Source: Peribacillus asahii (GTDB taxonomy: Bacteria > Bacillota > Bacilli > Bacillales > DSM-1321). From it: 64,000 nucleotides of DNA. The notes beneath the pieces were generated by a model, which was not told the DNA's origin, did no database searches, and worked only from the letters and a program-made list of their open reading frames with translations. The stretch covers positions 3,706,001 to 3,770,000 of the forward strand of contig NZ_CP026095.1 of the NCBI RefSeq assembly GCF_004006295.1. The letters run 5' to 3'. A program made the translations under genes and the position numbers. Shown here in pieces: positions 44,655-56,248 of the stretch (its first letter is position 1; every line of letters starts with the position of its first letter).

Positions 44655-45586
44655 TACTGATTAAGCTCCTTTTTGACAGAATCAATCAATTGTTTGCCGC
44701 CTTTTTCACTAATAAGCTTGGCTGCATCTTGACCAACTGCTAGTGGGTTCATTCCCGCTACAACTTCTTTATATATCGTTTTTCCATCTGGAGAAGCCAC
44801 TAATGCGGTTAACTCCACTTCGCCATCCTCTTTTGCCACGGCAAGTCCAGCAATCGGCACTTGGCAGCCGCCTTCCATTTCATCTAAAAAGGATCGCTCT
44901 GCTTCAACCGCTTTTTTTGTATTCTCACATGTGAATTTCGCTAACTCTGCAAGCAGCTCTGTATCATCTGCACGACATTCAATCGATAAAGCACCTTGCC
45001 CCACAGCCGGCACACATAACGTATCATCTAAAAACTCTGTCACCACGTCTTGTTTCCAACCCATTCGGGCAAGACCTGCAGCAGCTAAAATAATGGCATC
45101 ATAGTCTTCTGTATTCAACTTCTCTAAGCGCGTATCAATATTGCCGCGAATCCATTTAATTTCAAGATCCGGTCTTTGGGCTAAAATTTGTGCACTTCGA
45201 CGCAAGCTGCTTGTTCCAACGATAGCACCTGGCTTTAAGTCCGCTAATTTAATATGATTCTTCGAAATGAATGCATCACGATGATCTTCACGCGGAGGAA
45301 TGCAGCCAATTGTTAAGCCCTCTGGAAGGACAGCAGGCATATCCTTCATACTATGTACGGCCATATCAATTTCTTTATCGAGCATCGCTTGTTCAATTTC
45401 TTTTACAAACAAGCCTTTACCGCCGACTTTCGAAAGTGTAACATCTAAAATTTTGTCGCCCTTTGTTACAATTTCCTTCACTTCGAATTCATAAGGAACT
45501 CCAAGTGCTTTTAATTGATTAATGACCCAATTAGTTTGGGTTAAAGCTAATTTACTACGTCTTGAACCGACAATAATTTTTCTCAT
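44654..45586 (-). CDS. hemC: Hydroxymethylbilane synthase (porphobilinogen deaminase)
   Basis: HemC assembles four porphobilinogens on a dipyrromethane cofactor. The 310 residues include [31 protein letters not shown], and the cofactor-binding Cys in [13 protein letters not shown]. Typical length. Follows hemX by 9 bases. Confidence 0.97.
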   Translation of the reverse strand: MRKIIVGSRRSKLALTQTNWVINQLKALGVPYEFEVKEIVTKGDKILDVTLSKVGGKGLFVKEIEQAMLDKEIDMAVHSMKDMPAVLPEGLTIGCIPPREDHRDAFISKNHIKLADLKPGAIVGTSSLRRSAQILAQRPDLEIKWIRGNIDTRLEKLNTEDYDAIILAAAGLARMGWKQDVVTEFLDDTLCVPAVGQGALSIECRADDTELLAELAKFTCENTKKAVEAERSFLDEMEGGCQVPIAGLAVAKEDGEVELTALVASPDGKTIYKEVVAGMNPLAVGQDAAKLISEKGGKQLIDSVKKELNQ

Positions 45587-45595
45587 TGTTTCCTC

Positions 45596-46426
45596 CTAGG
45601 TATTCCAAAAATGGAATGTTGAAAGACTTCCAAACAGGAAAAAGTTAATTAAAACAATCATAAAAATACCAATATTTAAAAAAGCCAACATTCTTCCATA
45701 CATCTGTTTTCTAATTTTTATATATAAATATACGCTATAACCAATTAACACAACGAAAGAACCAATAATTTTGAAGTCCAGCAAAGATAAGTCTGGAACT
45801 TTGATATACGCCCATTGAATGCCTAAAATAAGTGAAAACATTAAGAGCGGTACCCCAATAACAGCTAAAATATAGCTCATTTGTTCAAGCTGTGTTAAAT
45901 CTCCTAGCCGAATTAAACGTTTTCCCCATTTTTTCCGCTTTAATAAATCATATTGAATGAGATAAAGAATCGAAAATACACAAGAGAGCGTAAATGCTCC
46001 ATACGATAAGAAGGCTAATGTAATATGTATCATCAATAACTCAGATACAAGCTGTTGAGCTAGTACTTCAGACTCGATTTGAACAGGAGCAAATGTATGA
46101 ATCGCCATGACCATAAACCCAAGTACATTCGTAAAGAACACGATAAAATCCACACGCAGCAATCGATTGATGATAAGCGATAACGTAATCAACACCCAGG
46201 CATAGAAATATAGCCCTTCAAAGATGGTTAAGACAGGAAACCTCCCTGTTTTGACTACATATAGGCATAAAAAAATTGTTTGAAGTACCCAAACAATCGA
46301 AAGCAACCAGAAGGCCACTTTATTTGCCCTCCGGTTATTATGAAGAAAGTCAATAAAATATAAAAGCACGCTGAGCGCATACAATAATACGGTTGCTTCG
46401 TGCAATCTTGTCATTAACAATTCCAT
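45596..46426 (-). CDS. hemX: HemX, cytochrome c assembly-like membrane protein
   Basis: HemX is a polytopic membrane protein in the CcsA/HemX family which in B. subtilis lowers HemA protein level. The 276 residues form about eight hydrophobic segments, and the HAxx/ and WG-type residues of heme-handling CcsA are partly present (e.g. IQWAYI). It lies eight bases after hemA in the order hemA-hemX-hemC-hemD-hemB-hemL. Confidence 0.92.
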   Translation of the reverse strand: MELLMTRLHEATVLLYALSVLLYFIDFLHNNRRANKVAFWLLSIVWVLQTIFLCLYVVKTGRFPVLTIFEGLYFYAWVLITLSLIINRLLRVDFIVFFTNVLGFMVMAIHTFAPVQIESEVLAQQLVSELLMIHITLAFLSYGAFTLSCVFSILYLIQYDLLKRKKWGKRLIRLGDLTQLEQMSYILAVIGVPLLMFSLILGIQWAYIKVPDLSLLDFKIIGSFVVLIGYSVYLYIKIRKQMYGRMLAFLNIGIFMIVLINFFLFGSLSTFHFWNT

Positions 46427-46433
46427 AGTGCCC

Positions 46434-47789
46434 TCAATTAACTCTAACAGGAATCGGATTCAAGACCGCTGCTTTTGTTGTTGCTTGTTCTTGCTCGTCA
46501 GCAGCCATCAATTGTTCTTCAATCAATTCCTCTAAGCGGAAGATTTTCACAAAATTATTCAATGCTTCTTTCGAATTTGGCTCATCAGCGAGTTCTTTTG
46601 CATACAAAATCGGATCTTTCAACATTTGATTAATAATGCTTTTCGTATGCTTGTTCAGCACTTTTCGATCACGTTCACTTAAATGCGGAAGTTTTCTTTC
46701 TAGGCTGACCATTGTTTCTGCTTGAATTCCTAATGCTTTTTCTCGTAAAGCAGAGATAACCGGGACAACACCAAGCATATTTAACCATTGATTAAATTCA
46801 ACGATTTCTGCTTCAACCATTAATTCAATTTTTTCAGCCGCTAATTTTCTCTCTGCTAAATTAGCTTGAACAATATCTTCTAAATCGTCAATATCATATA
46901 AGAACACGTTCTCAAGCTCTGCCAATGCTGGATCTAAATCACGCGGAACCGCAATGTCAACCATGAAAACCGGACGACCTTTACGCACTTTATTTACAGC
47001 TGACATCATTTCTTGTGTCACAACAAAATCTTTCGCTCCTGTTGACGTAATCAAAATATCCGCTTCTACTAATGCACATTGTAATTCTTCCAGTTTCTTT
47101 GGTGTTCCATTAAAACGGTCCGCTAAATTAACGGCTTTTTCAAACGTACGATTAATAACGGTAACACTGTCAGCACCATTGCTGTGCAAGTTTTGAATCG
47201 CAAGCTCACCCATTTTTCCTGCACCAAGAATTAATACGTTTTTCCCTTTTAAACTGCCAAAGATTTTCTTAGCTAGTTCCACTGCCGCATAGCTAACAGA
47301 TACAGCATTTGTATTAATCTCTGTTTCAGCATGCGCTTTTTTCGCTAATGTTAGCGCTTGCTTAAATAAATGATTTGAAACCGTTCCAATTGTCTGTTGC
47401 TCTTGCGCCAGCATATAGCTTGAACGTACTTGTCCTAAAATTTGTGTTTCACCAAGAACCATAGAATTCAAGCCGCATGTTACTTGAAATAAATGTTCAA
47501 CAGCCCCATCGCCTTCATAAAAAAACAGATATTTAGAGAACTCTTCCTTATCAATTCCGAACCACTCCGAAAGAAATTCCTTCACATAATATCTGCTTGT
47601 ATGAAGCTGATCACCAATGACATAAATTTCTGTACGATTACAAGTAGAAATAATAACATTCTCTAATATACTTTTTTTATTTTTAAGAGCTTCCATTGCC
47701 TGAGCAAGTTCCGCTTCATTAAATGATAATTTTTCGCGAATTTCAACAGGGGCTGTTTTATAGTTAACACCAACCGCTATAATATGCAT
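46434..47789 (-). CDS. hemA: Glutamyl-tRNA reductase
   Basis: HemA reduces glutamyl-tRNA to glutamate-1-semialdehyde, the first committed step of heme synthesis. The 451 residues have the catalytic Cys in [11 protein letters not shown] (about 48-58), the NADPH-binding domain ([13 protein letters not shown] about 180-195) and C-terminal dimerisation domain (about 315-430). First gene of the operon. A TATAAT box with extended TGC and a PerR-like site lie upstream. Confidence 0.97.
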   Translation of the reverse strand: MHIIAVGVNYKTAPVEIREKLSFNEAELAQAMEALKNKKSILENVIISTCNRTEIYVIGDQLHTSRYYVKEFLSEWFGIDKEEFSKYLFFYEGDGAVEHLFQVTCGLNSMVLGETQILGQVRSSYMLAQEQQTIGTVSNHLFKQALTLAKKAHAETEINTNAVSVSYAAVELAKKIFGSLKGKNVLILGAGKMGELAIQNLHSNGADSVTVINRTFEKAVNLADRFNGTPKKLEELQCALVEADILITSTGAKDFVVTQEMMSAVNKVRKGRPVFMVDIAVPRDLDPALAELENVFLYDIDDLEDIVQANLAERKLAAEKIELMVEAEIVEFNQWLNMLGVVPVISALREKALGIQAETMVSLERKLPHLSERDRKVLNKHTKSIINQMLKDPILYAKELADEPNSKEALNNFVKIFRLEELIEEQLMAADEQEQATTKAAVLNPIPVRVN

Positions 47790-47833
47790 ATGTCGTTTGC
47801 ACCCCCAAAATTAAATGTATTATGACTTAATCT

Positions 47834-47839
47834 ATTATA
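47834..47839 (-). promoter_or_regulatory. Extended -10 promoter element of hemA
   Basis: On the minus strand TGCTATAAT is seen 45 bases before the hemA start codon. No good -35 hexamer lies at 17 bases, so activity would lean on the extended -10. Confidence 0.5.
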
Positions 47840-47888
47840 GCATGTATAAAAAGTCCGAACCTAATGAAATATGAACAGTTCATGAAAT

Positions 47889-47903
47889 AAATAATTATTA
47901 TAA
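47889..47903. promoter_or_regulatory. PerR-box-like sequence upstream of hemA
   Basis: TTATAATAATTATTT on the minus strand matches 13 of 15 positions of the PerR box TTATAATNATTATAA, about 50 bases upstream of the -10. In B. subtilis hemA is a PerR target. AT-rich sequence makes chance matches possible. The remaining 321-base gap to engB holds no gene. Confidence 0.4.
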
Positions 47904-48076
47904 TCTAGAATATCCTCTACAAATGTACCATAACAAAATTAAATCCTAACTTCAAGTAAACAAGTTTGGCAGAGCAACTTTATTACGTATAATGACCCAT
48001 TTAACCTTATTTTATGACGAGATTGGGTCTCATATCAAATAAACCAAAACTCACCAAAACCTTATAACAAAGCCAA

Positions 48077-48103
48077 ATAAAAAACTCGCCGTATAGACGA
48101 GTT
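48077..48103 (-). terminator. Rho-independent terminator after engB
   Basis: AACTCG/CGAGTT stem (48083-48088, 48098-48103) followed by T-rich sequence on the minus strand, eight bases after the engB stop. Confidence 0.8.
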
Positions 48104-48110
48104 CCTTTTC

Positions 48111-48692
48111 TTACATATATTTCTTTAATAGACCCCAAATTTTTTCTTTGCCTTCACCTGTCTCACTAGAAAAGAGCATTAGCTCATCCTCTTTTGCAAG
48201 TCCAAGTGTTTCGCGCGTTACTTTCAAATGCTTTTGCCATTTTCCTTTTGGAATCTTATCCGCTTTTGTCGCAATAACGATACATGGTAGTTCATAGTGC
48301 TTTAAAAACTCATACATCGAAATATCATCCTTCGTTGGCGGATGACGTAAATCAACAATCAAAATAGCAGCACGTAATTGTTCACGGGAAGTAAAATATG
48401 TTTCAATCATTTTCCCCCACGCCGCTCGCTCCGATTTGGACACTTTAGCATATCCATACCCCGGTACATCAACAAAATGCAAGGCATCGTTAATTAGGTA
48501 AAAGTTTAACGTTTGCGTTTTTCCAGGTTTAGAGGATGTACGCGCTAAATTTTTACGATTAATCATTTTATTAATAAAACTAGATTTCCCCACATTTGAA
48601 CGACCTGCTAATGCAAATTCGGGAATCGGTTCACTTGGATATTGGTCAGGTTTAACAGCACTAATCACAATATCCGCACTTGTTACTTTCAT
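48111..48692 (-). CDS. engB: Ribosome-assembly GTPase EngB (YsxC/YihA)
   Basis: EngB (YsxC) is an essential GTPase that assists 50S ribosome maturation. The 193 residues carry the G1 motif GRSNVGKSS (about 30-38), G3 [10 protein letters not shown] and G4 TKADK. Its ATG overlaps the lonA stop by four bases. Followed by a terminator. Confidence 0.96.
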   Translation of the reverse strand: MKVTSADIVISAVKPDQYPSEPIPEFALAGRSNVGKSSFINKMINRKNLARTSSKPGKTQTLNFYLINDALHFVDVPGYGYAKVSKSERAAWGKMIETYFTSREQLRAAILIVDLRHPPTKDDISMYEFLKHYELPCIVIATKADKIPKGKWQKHLKVTRETLGLAKEDELMLFSSETGEGKEKIWGLLKKYM

Positions 48693-51010
48693 TGAATGTC
48701 ACCTGCCAACGCATGTTCTAATACTTGATCGACATGCGAAACAAGGACAAATTGCAAATCATTTCGAACACTTTCTGGAATATCATCAATATCTTTTTCA
48801 TTATCTTGTGGAAGAATAATTTTCGTAATGCCTGCTCGGTGGGCCGCTAATGATTTTTCTTTTAAGCCGCCGATTGGAAGCACTCGTCCACGTAATGTAA
48901 TTTCCCCTGTCATGCCTACCTCTTTTCTAATCGGGCGATTGGTCAACGCAGAAATAAGCGCTGTCGCCATCGTAATTCCTGCCGATGGTCCATCTTTTGG
49001 AACCGCTCCCTCAGGAACATGAATATGAATATCGTACTTTTCATTGAAGTCCGGATCAATATGAAGCTCTTCTGATTTGGCACGGACAAAACTGAATGCA
49101 GCTTGCGCAGATTCTTTCATCACATCACCTAGTTTTCCAGTTAAGACAAGCTTGCCTTTACCTGGAGATAACGAGACTTCAATTTGCAGCGTATCGCCGC
49201 CGACTGCTGTATACGCCAGACCCGTCGCCACACCAATTTGATCTTCCTCTTCCGCTTGCCCATAATGGAAAATGGTTTTCCCTAAAAATTCTTCTACATT
49301 TTTCTCGGAAACAATGACCCGCTTCCTCTCACCCGAAACAATAATTTTTGCTGTTTTTCGACAAACGCTTGCCAGTTGACGTTCTAGACTACGCACACCG
49401 GCTTCTCTTGTATAATAACGAATAATTTTGATTAACGCATCTTCTCGAACTTGAAGTTGATTTTTTTGCAAACCATGGTTTTCTAGCTGTCGAACTAACA
49501 AATGATCTCTCGCAATATGCAGCTTCTCAATTTCCGTATACCCGGCAATTGTAATAATCTCCATCCGATCACGAAGCGGACCTGGAATCGTTGACAAATC
49601 ATTAGCTGTCGCAATAAACATGACATCAGATAGATTATATGGTTCTTCTATATAATGATCACTAAAGTTATGATTTTGCTCTGGATCTAACACTTCAAGT
49701 AACGCAGCAGATGGATCACCGCGGAAATCATTAGACATCTTATCAATTTCATCTAATAAAAAGACTGGATTAATCGTACCTGCCTTTTTCATTCCTTGAA
49801 TAATTCGACCCGGCATCGCACCTACATAGGTTCGGCGATGACCGCGAATCTCAGACTCATCGCGAACGCCCCCTAAAGAAATGCGCACAAAATTACGATT
49901 TAGCGAAGTCGCAATAGATCTAGCCAAGCTTGTTTTCCCAACTCCAGGAGGGCCTGCTAAACAGAGGATAGGGCCTTTTAATGAATGAGTTAACTGTTGA
50001 ACAGCTAAGTATTCTAACACCCGTTCCTTTACTTTTTCCAATCCGTAATGGTCTTTGTTTAAAACCTTTTCGGCCTTCAAAATATTTAAATCGTCTTTTG
50101 TACTTTCAGACCAAGGAAGCGCAACTAACCAGTCAAGATAATTACGAATGACCGAGCTTTCCGCAGAACTAGCAGGAACCTTCTCATAACGATCAAGTTC
50201 TTTTAAAGCTGTTGTTTTCACCTGCTCAGGCATGCCAGCGGCTTCAATTTTCTCTGTGAGTTTAGCCACTTCACCGCCTTTACCTTCTTTGTCGCCCAGT
50301 TCTTTTTGAATGGCTTTCATTTGCTCACGAAGATAATATTCCTTTTGCGTACGTTCCATCGAACGCTTAACTCGTTGGCCGATTTTCTTCTCTAAATGAA
50401 GCACTTCTTTTTCATTGTGAATCATTTCAATTACACGACTTAAACGTTCCTTCACATTGGTCGTTTCAAGAATTTCTTGTTTATCTTTTAATTTTAACGG
50501 AAGATGTGATGCAATAATATCAGCAAGCCTTCCTGGTTCTTCGATATCTGCAGTAGAAGAGAATGTTTCACTTGTAATCTTCTTTGACATTTTTATGTAT
50601 TGTTCAAAGTAATCAAGCAACGTACGCATTAAAGCCTGATGTTCCGCATCTTTCTCTTCATCATCTTCATATATTTTAATCTTGGCACCATAGTGTGTCT
50701 CATAATCATAAAATACACTGACTTCTGCTCGATTTAATCCTTCTACCAATACACGGATCGTTCCATTTGGAAGCTTCAGCATTTGTTTTACCTTCGTCAA
50801 TGTACCTATTGGGTATAAATCCTCTTCACCCGGTTCATCAAGTGTGACGTCTTGCTGCGTTGTTAAAAAAATGAGATGATCTTCCACCATTGCTTTCTCA
50901 AGAGCTTGTATTGATTTATCCCGACCGACATCCAAATGTAGAACCATCGTAGGATAAACAAGCAAGCCTCTAAGCGGCAGGAGGGGGACGATGATTTCTT
51001 TATCAGCCAT
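48689..51010 (-). CDS. lonA: ATP-dependent protease LonA
   Basis: Lon degrades abnormal and regulatory proteins. The 773 residues comprise the N-terminal domain (1-300), AAA+ module with Walker [12 protein letters not shown] (about 355-365) and Walker [10 protein letters not shown], and the protease with catalytic Ser in [12 protein letters not shown] and Lys in [14 protein letters not shown] sigma-A-like promoter lies 60-90 bases upstream. Neighbours lonB and engB match the Bacillus order. Confidence 0.98.
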   Translation of the reverse strand: MADKEIIVPLLPLRGLLVYPTMVLHLDVGRDKSIQALEKAMVEDHLIFLTTQQDVTLDEPGEEDLYPIGTLTKVKQMLKLPNGTIRVLVEGLNRAEVSVFYDYETHYGAKIKIYEDDEEKDAEHQALMRTLLDYFEQYIKMSKKITSETFSSTADIEEPGRLADIIASHLPLKLKDKQEILETTNVKERLSRVIEMIHNEKEVLHLEKKIGQRVKRSMERTQKEYYLREQMKAIQKELGDKEGKGGEVAKLTEKIEAAGMPEQVKTTALKELDRYEKVPASSAESSVIRNYLDWLVALPWSESTKDDLNILKAEKVLNKDHYGLEKVKERVLEYLAVQQLTHSLKGPILCLAGPPGVGKTSLARSIATSLNRNFVRISLGGVRDESEIRGHRRTYVGAMPGRIIQGMKKAGTINPVFLLDEIDKMSNDFRGDPSAALLEVLDPEQNHNFSDHYIEEPYNLSDVMFIATANDLSTIPGPLRDRMEIITIAGYTEIEKLHIARDHLLVRQLENHGLQKNQLQVREDALIKIIRYYTREAGVRSLERQLASVCRKTAKIIVSGERKRVIVSEKNVEEFLGKTIFHYGQAEEEDQIGVATGLAYTAVGGDTLQIEVSLSPGKGKLVLTGKLGDVMKESAQAAFSFVRAKSEELHIDPDFNEKYDIHIHVPEGAVPKDGPSAGITMATALISALTNRPIRKEVGMTGEITLRGRVLPIGGLKEKSLAAHRAGITKIILPQDNEKDIDDIPESVRNDLQFVLVSHVDQVLEHALAGDIQ

Positions 51011-51068
51011 TGCCTGACACCTCCATCAAAATTTCGCATCATCGTTGTATGTTTCTAACCTTTTCACA

Positions 51069-51097
51069 ATTCTATCCTATTTGTGTAAAAGTGTCTA
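51069..51097 (-). promoter_or_regulatory. Sigma-A promoter of lonA
   Basis: TAGACA (51092-51097) and TAGAAT (51069-51074), 17-base spacer, on the minus strand, 58 bases before the start codon. Confidence 0.65.
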
Positions 51098-51194
51098 TTT
51101 CTTGTTTAGTTTACCACTAGATACGCTCTTTTTATTATCCCCAAAAAAGGTGAAAAAAGCACGTTTAATTACAAAAATGAAAAACATTATACCT

Positions 51195-51224
51195 ATAACA
51201 AACCCCGGTACTATAAAACCGGGG
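51195..51224 (-). terminator. Terminator after lonB
   Basis: CCCCGGT/ACCGGGG hairpin (51203-51209, 51218-51224) followed by TTTGTTAT on the minus strand, just beyond the lonB stop. Confidence 0.75.
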
Positions 51225-51232
51225 CATTCTCT

Positions 51233-52900
51233 TTATACACTTTCCTTTTTACTTAAGTTCAATGTAGAAAGTAATTGATCAGGTATCACGTCTTTTTTCA
51301 GAGATCGTTCGAACACTTCCTGGACTTTAGTAACAGGTACAATCTCAATATCTTTAATTTCCTTTAGAAGCGGCTGCATATTATCAGCTGGAATAATGAC
51401 CGTTTTCGCTCCGGCTAATTGAGCCGCTTTAATTTTCGGAATCACGCCACCAATTGGTCTTACACCACCATGAATGCCTATTTCGCCTGTCATGGCCACC
51501 GTATGATCGACAGGAATTTTATAAATGGCTGAATAAATTCCCGTCGCCATAGCAATCCCTGCAGATGGTCCATCTACAGGAGTACCGCCAGGAAAATTCA
51601 CATGAATATCAAATTGATCAGCTGGAACACCCATTGAGCGTAATACTGTAATTACATTTTCAATTGACCCCTTGGCCATACTTTTACGTCGAATCGATTT
51701 TCCATTGCCCCCAATGCTTTCCTCTTCGACAATTCCTGTTATGGTAATGGCTCCTTTTTCACTCATCGCCGGCATTACCGTCACTTCAATTTCAAGCAAC
51801 GCTCCGCTATTTGCTCCATATACAGCCAACCCATTGACAAACCCAACTTGCGGCTTTGAATCAATTTTTCGATCCATCCGCTGCGTTAACTGGCTGCTAT
51901 GAGCCATCCAATCAATATCTTCCTCTTTAATATAAGACCGATTTTCATTAATGGAAATACTCGCAAGCGTTTGCACCATATTTACCGCTTCACGACCATT
52001 ACGAGCGTACTCCGCAATCATTTGTAAACCTTTCTCACTGATGGTCACGTTTACTCGGTCGGTTGCTTTTTTAACAACCTCTATAATTTCATCGCGTTCG
52101 AGTTCGCGAAAAAACACTTCCATGCATCTAGAACGAATAGCGGGAGGAATCTCATTTGGCGTTCGAGTTGTTGCTCCAACCAACCGGAAATCAGCAGGTA
52201 AACCATTTTTAAAAATATCATGAATATGAGTAGGAATATTTGTATTATCTTCTTGATAATATGCGCTTTCTAAAAATACTTTCCGATCCTCTAACACTTT
52301 TAACAACTTGTTCATTTGAATCGAGTGAAGCTCCCCAATTTCATCAATAAATAACACTCCTCCATGCGCATTTGTTACTGCCCCCTGCTTCGGTTGCGGA
52401 ATACCAGCCTGGCCCATCGCCCCTGCTCCTTGATAAATCGGGTCATGGACAGACCCAATCAGTGGATCAGCAATACCTCGTTCATCAAAACGAGCTGTTG
52501 TTGCATCTAATTCAACAAATACCGCTGACTTTCTAAACGGTGATTTCCCATTTTTTTTCGCTTCTTCTAGTACAAGCCGTGCAGCTGCGGTCTTCCCTAC
52601 ACCAGGTGGCCCATAAATAATAACATGCTGTGGATTTGGTCCGCATAATGCTGCTCTTAACGATTTAATTCCATCTTCCTGTCCAACAATGTCATCAAAT
52701 GACTGCGGTCTCACCTTTTCTGCTAATGGCTCTGTTAATTGAATCGCTCTCATTGAACGCAATTGATCCATTTCTTTTTTAGAATCACGATCAATCGACA
52801 CCTTTTGTGTACGCTGTCCTTTTAATAAATTCAAGAAATATAGCCCAATGATTACACCAAAAAACAGTTGAATAAACAATGCCAATCCTGTCCAGCTCAT
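51233..52900 (-). CDS. lonB: ATP-dependent protease LonB
   Basis: LonB is the membrane-anchored, forespore-expressed (sigma-F) Lon paralogue of Bacillus. The 555-residue product has an N-terminal membrane segment (MSWTGLALFIQLFFGVIIGL, residues 1-20), AAA+ Walker [12 protein letters not shown] and Walker B GVLFIDEIGE, and the Lon protease Ser in PVDGPSAGIAMA. The ATG at 52900 after GGAGGG is favoured because B. subtilis LonB starts MSWTG. The frame is open eight codons further. Confidence 0.96.
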   Translation of the reverse strand: MSWTGLALFIQLFFGVIIGLYFLNLLKGQRTQKVSIDRDSKKEMDQLRSMRAIQLTEPLAEKVRPQSFDDIVGQEDGIKSLRAALCGPNPQHVIIYGPPGVGKTAAARLVLEEAKKNGKSPFRKSAVFVELDATTARFDERGIADPLIGSVHDPIYQGAGAMGQAGIPQPKQGAVTNAHGGVLFIDEIGELHSIQMNKLLKVLEDRKVFLESAYYQEDNTNIPTHIHDIFKNGLPADFRLVGATTRTPNEIPPAIRSRCMEVFFRELERDEIIEVVKKATDRVNVTISEKGLQMIAEYARNGREAVNMVQTLASISINENRSYIKEEDIDWMAHSSQLTQRMDRKIDSKPQVGFVNGLAVYGANSGALLEIEVTVMPAMSEKGAITITGIVEEESIGGNGKSIRRKSMAKGSIENVITVLRSMGVPADQFDIHVNFPGGTPVDGPSAGIAMATGIYSAIYKIPVDHTVAMTGEIGIHGGVRPIGGVIPKIKAAQLAGAKTVIIPADNMQPLLKEIKDIEIVPVTKVQEVFERSLKKDVIPDQLLSTLNLSKKESV

Positions 52901-53028
52901 CATTTTCCCTCCTGCGCTCACCATGTTTGTCTTATATGGTAGTATCTCCTATCACAAGTTGAAATCATTCATAGTTTTCTTCATGAAAAATTTGGTTGTC
53001 TTACAGAGGGACTGGTTATTTCATTAAA

Positions 53029-53074
53029 AACAAAAGAGACGAGCCTAGACAGAAACATCTGTCCAGCTCATCTC
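53029..53074 (-). terminator. Rho-independent terminator after clpX
   Basis: GAGACGAGC-CTAGACAG and CTGTCCAGCTCATCTC pair imperfectly, followed by TTTTGTTTTT on the minus strand. Confidence 0.8.
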
Positions 53075-53090
53075 TTTTTAAAGAAACATA

Positions 53091-54347
53091 TTAAGCAGAT
53101 TGGCCTTGAATTGTTGTACCATCTTTCAGAACCAATTTCGGAGATTCTTTTTCTGTAATCGCCCCTGCTGTAATAATACATTTAGATACATCATCACGTG
53201 AAGGAAGATCGAACATTACATCAAGGATAATCCCTTCGATGATGGAACGTAATCCACGGGCACCTGTTTTACGTTCAATTGCTTTTTTAGCAATTTCATT
53301 TAGTGCTTCCGGTTCGAATTCCAATTCAATATCGTCAAGTTCTAATAACTTTTGATATTGTTTCACTAATGCATTTTTCGGTTTTGTTAAAATTTCAATA
53401 AGTGCCGCCTCATCCAATTGCTCTAACGTCGCAATAACTGGAAGACGACCGATAAACTCTGGAATTAAACCGAAACGAAGTAAGTCTTCAGGAAGAACTT
53501 TTGAAAGCAGCTCTTTTTCTGCTACTTCATCTTTTTTCGTCTCTGCACCAAAACCAATTACTTTTTGACCTAGACGACGTTTGATAATCGGTTCGATTCC
53601 ATCGAAAGCTCCACCACAAACAAACAAAATATTTGTAGTATCAATTTGAATAAATTCTTGATGAGGGTGCTTACGTCCACCTTGTGGGGGAACGCTTGCT
53701 ACAGTTCCTTCAAGAATTTTTAATAGTGCTTGCTGAACCCCTTCACCTGAAACATCACGTGTAATCGATGGGTTTTCAGATTTACGAGCTACTTTATCGA
53801 TTTCATCGATGTAGATAATTCCTTTTTCTGCTTTCTCAACGTCATAATCTGCTGCTTGGATTAGTTTCAATAAAATATTTTCAACATCTTCCCCAACGTA
53901 ACCAGCCTCTGTTAGAGACGTCGCATCAGCAATAGCAAAAGGAACGTTTAGTAAACGCGCTAAAGTTTGAGCAAGTAATGTTTTCCCACTACCAGTTGGT
54001 CCAATAAGCGCGATATTACTTTTTGAAAGCTCTACATCATCTACTTTACTATTAGAATTAATTCGTTTGTAGTGATTATATACAGCAACCGCTAAAGACT
54101 TCTTCGCTTGTTCTTGTCCGATGACATATTCATCAAGAATATTGCAAATCTCTTTTGGTTTTGGAACATCGCGGAATTCTACTTCTTCTTCAGTACCTAG
54201 CTCCTCTTCCACGATCTCTGTACAAAGTTCAATACATTCATCACAAATATATACACCTGGACCGGCTACCAGCTTACGAACTTGTTCTTGAGTTTTCCCA
54301 CAAAAAGAACATTTTAATTGTCCCTTTTCATCATTAAATTTAAACAT
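53091..54347 (-). CDS. clpX: ATP-dependent Clp protease ATPase subunit ClpX
   Basis: ClpX unfolds substrates for ClpP. The 418 residues begin with a zinc-binding domain (Cys13, 16, 35 and 38), followed by the AAA+ domain with Walker [12 protein letters not shown], Walker [11 protein letters not shown] and the ClpP-binding loop IGF (KVIGFGAE). Starts with ATG at 54347, well separated from tig by a terminator and 427 bases that hold no other gene. Confidence 0.98.
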   Translation of the reverse strand: MFKFNDEKGQLKCSFCGKTQEQVRKLVAGPGVYICDECIELCTEIVEEELGTEEEVEFRDVPKPKEICNILDEYVIGQEQAKKSLAVAVYNHYKRINSNSKVDDVELSKSNIALIGPTGSGKTLLAQTLARLLNVPFAIADATSLTEAGYVGEDVENILLKLIQAADYDVEKAEKGIIYIDEIDKVARKSENPSITRDVSGEGVQQALLKILEGTVASVPPQGGRKHPHQEFIQIDTTNILFVCGGAFDGIEPIIKRRLGQKVIGFGAETKKDEVAEKELLSKVLPEDLLRFGLIPEFIGRLPVIATLEQLDEAALIEILTKPKNALVKQYQKLLELDDIELEFEPEALNEIAKKAIERKTGARGLRSIIEGIILDVMFDLPSRDDVSKCIITAGAITEKESPKLVLKDGTTIQGQSA

Positions 54348-54706
54348 GAACGTTCACCCCTCTTGAATACTATTCCTACTCTATTCATCTTAAAGGCATG
54401 TTTCTTTCTTCATAAGAAACGCCTAAATAAGCACTTTCATTGCAATTAAATAGTATGAATTGCATTGTAACACGTTCTTGAAAGTTTGGTAACAAAAATG
54501 CTTACACGATAGTAGGTTGTCCGATACACAAAGCACTGCTCTTTTTACTATGTATGTTACTTTCTTTAGTATGCCCTAACTTACCAATTTTAAAAAAAAG
54601 GATTTACTGTATAAATATGTATATGTGTTATTAGAATTAATCTACACCGAATTCTAAAAAAAAGCAATCAAGAAGTGTTCTATAAATGATAAAAAATCAA
54701 GATATG

Positions 54707-54741
54707 TATAAAACAAGGCACGAAATGCTCGCGCCTTGTTT
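54707..54741 (-). terminator. Rho-independent terminator after tig
   Basis: AAACAAGGC/GCCTTGTTT stem (54711-54719, 54733-54741) with T-rich tail on the minus strand. The rest of the 427-base clpX-tig gap is AT-rich and shows no gene. Confidence 0.82.
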
Positions 54742-54774
54742 CTTTAAGAAAACTATATTTTTTTAAAGCTGCTA

Positions 54775-56067
54775 TTATTTAGCTTCAACTGTTTTGCTGT
54801 TTTCAACTAAGAAATCAATAGCTTTTTTAATTTGTAGATCGCCTTTAATCGCATCTAAGTTACCAAGAGCTTTTTTGATTGCGTCTACTTCCATATTGTA
54901 CATTGAAGCCATTTTAGCTAATTCAGCTTCTACGTCTTCTTCTGTCGCTTCAAGTTTTTCAACTTCAGCAATTGCTTCAAGCACTAAACTTGTACGAACT
55001 TGACCTTCTGCTTCTTCTTTCATTTGGCCTTTTAACGCCGCTTCGTCTTGACCAGAGAATTGGAAGTACAATTCTAAGTTCAATCCTTGTTGTTGTAAGC
55101 GTCCAGCAAAATCTTGCATCATGCGATCTACTTCGTTAGAAACCATTACTTCAGGAAGATCGATTTGAGCACCTTCAACCGCTTGACCAATTACAGCATT
55201 TTGGATGAAGTGTTCTTCTTCATGCTTTTTGTCATGCTCTAATTTAGCTTTTGTTTTTTCTTTAAGTTCTGCAATAGTTTCTACTTCATCATCAACATCT
55301 TTCGCGAATTCATCGTCTAATTCAGGAAGTTGTTTCGCTTTGATTTCGTGAACTTTTACTTTGAATACAGCTGGTTTACCAGCAAGCTCTGCAGCGTGGT
55401 ACTCTTCTGGGAATGTTACTTCAACGTCTTTCTCAGCACCTGCTTCAAGACCGATTAGTTGATCTTCGAATCCTGGGATGAAAGAGTTAGAACCAAGCTC
55501 TAAAGAATAGTTTTCACCTTTTCCACCTTCGAATGCTTCACCATCAACGAATCCTTCGAAGTCAATTACAACTGTATCACCTGCAACTGCTGCGCCTTCT
55601 TCTTTCACAACTAGCTCAGCTTGACGCTCTTGTTGCTTTTTCAATTCAGCTTCTACATCTTCATCTGTAACTGTTGTATCAAACTTTTCTACTTCAAGTC
55701 CTTTATAGTTACCTAATTTTACTTCAGGTTTTACTGTTACAGTAGCTGTGAAAATAAGGTTTTCACCTTTTTCCATTTTCTCAATGTCGATTTCTGGACG
55801 ATCTACAGGTGAAATTCCTGCTTCTTCGACAGCATTTGCATAAGCTTCTGGAAGAATTTCGTCAAGAGCATCTTGGTATAAAGATTCTACACCGAATTTC
55901 TTTTCAAATAATGGACGAGGCATTTTCCCTTTACGGAAGCCAGGTACGTTTACTTGCTTTACTACTTTTTTGAACGCTTTGTCTAAACCAGCGTTTACTG
56001 TTTCTACGTCTACTTCAACCGTTAAAACTCCAACGTTTCCTTCTTGCTTTTCCCATTTAACAGACAT
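54775..56067 (-). CDS. tig: Trigger factor
   Basis: Trigger factor is the ribosome-bound chaperone and peptidyl-prolyl isomerase. The 430 residues have the ribosome-binding GFRKGKMPR (about 43-51), the FKBP-type domain (about 160-245, [17 protein letters not shown]) and helical C-terminal domain. A sigma-A promoter with extended -10 lies 150 bases upstream. Standard neighbour of clpX. Confidence 0.98.
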   Translation of the reverse strand: MSVKWEKQEGNVGVLTVEVDVETVNAGLDKAFKKVVKQVNVPGFRKGKMPRPLFEKKFGVESLYQDALDEILPEAYANAVEEAGISPVDRPEIDIEKMEKGENLIFTATVTVKPEVKLGNYKGLEVEKFDTTVTDEDVEAELKKQQERQAELVVKEEGAAVAGDTVVIDFEGFVDGEAFEGGKGENYSLELGSNSFIPGFEDQLIGLEAGAEKDVEVTFPEEYHAAELAGKPAVFKVKVHEIKAKQLPELDDEFAKDVDDEVETIAELKEKTKAKLEHDKKHEEEHFIQNAVIGQAVEGAQIDLPEVMVSNEVDRMMQDFAGRLQQQGLNLELYFQFSGQDEAALKGQMKEEAEGQVRTSLVLEAIAEVEKLEATEEDVEAELAKMASMYNMEVDAIKKALGNLDAIKGDLQIKKAIDFLVENSKTVEAK

Positions 56068-56210
56068 GTGTTTCCCTCCAAAAATCTATATACGTCAAGA
56101 ATAAGCATGGATGAATCTGCTTTGCAATTCTTAACAAGTCATCCCTTAAATATACCCAAATCATTTGGATATTCCCGTTTTTTTGTACGAGCGTATAGTA
56201 CAACCACTAC

Positions 56211-56238
56211 ATTATACCACAGCTTCCTCTTCTTTCAA
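56211..56238 (-). promoter_or_regulatory. Sigma-A promoter of tig
   Basis: TTGAAA (56233-56238) and TATAAT (56211-56216) with 16-base spacer and extended TGG, on the minus strand. Confidence 0.7.
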
Positions 56239-56248
56239 CAGCAATAGG

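Noticed and set aside
48040..48082. Possible second copy of the rpmA-spo0B element
   Set aside because: Only about 20 bases of loose similarity (ACAAAGCCAAATAAAA). Too short to call.
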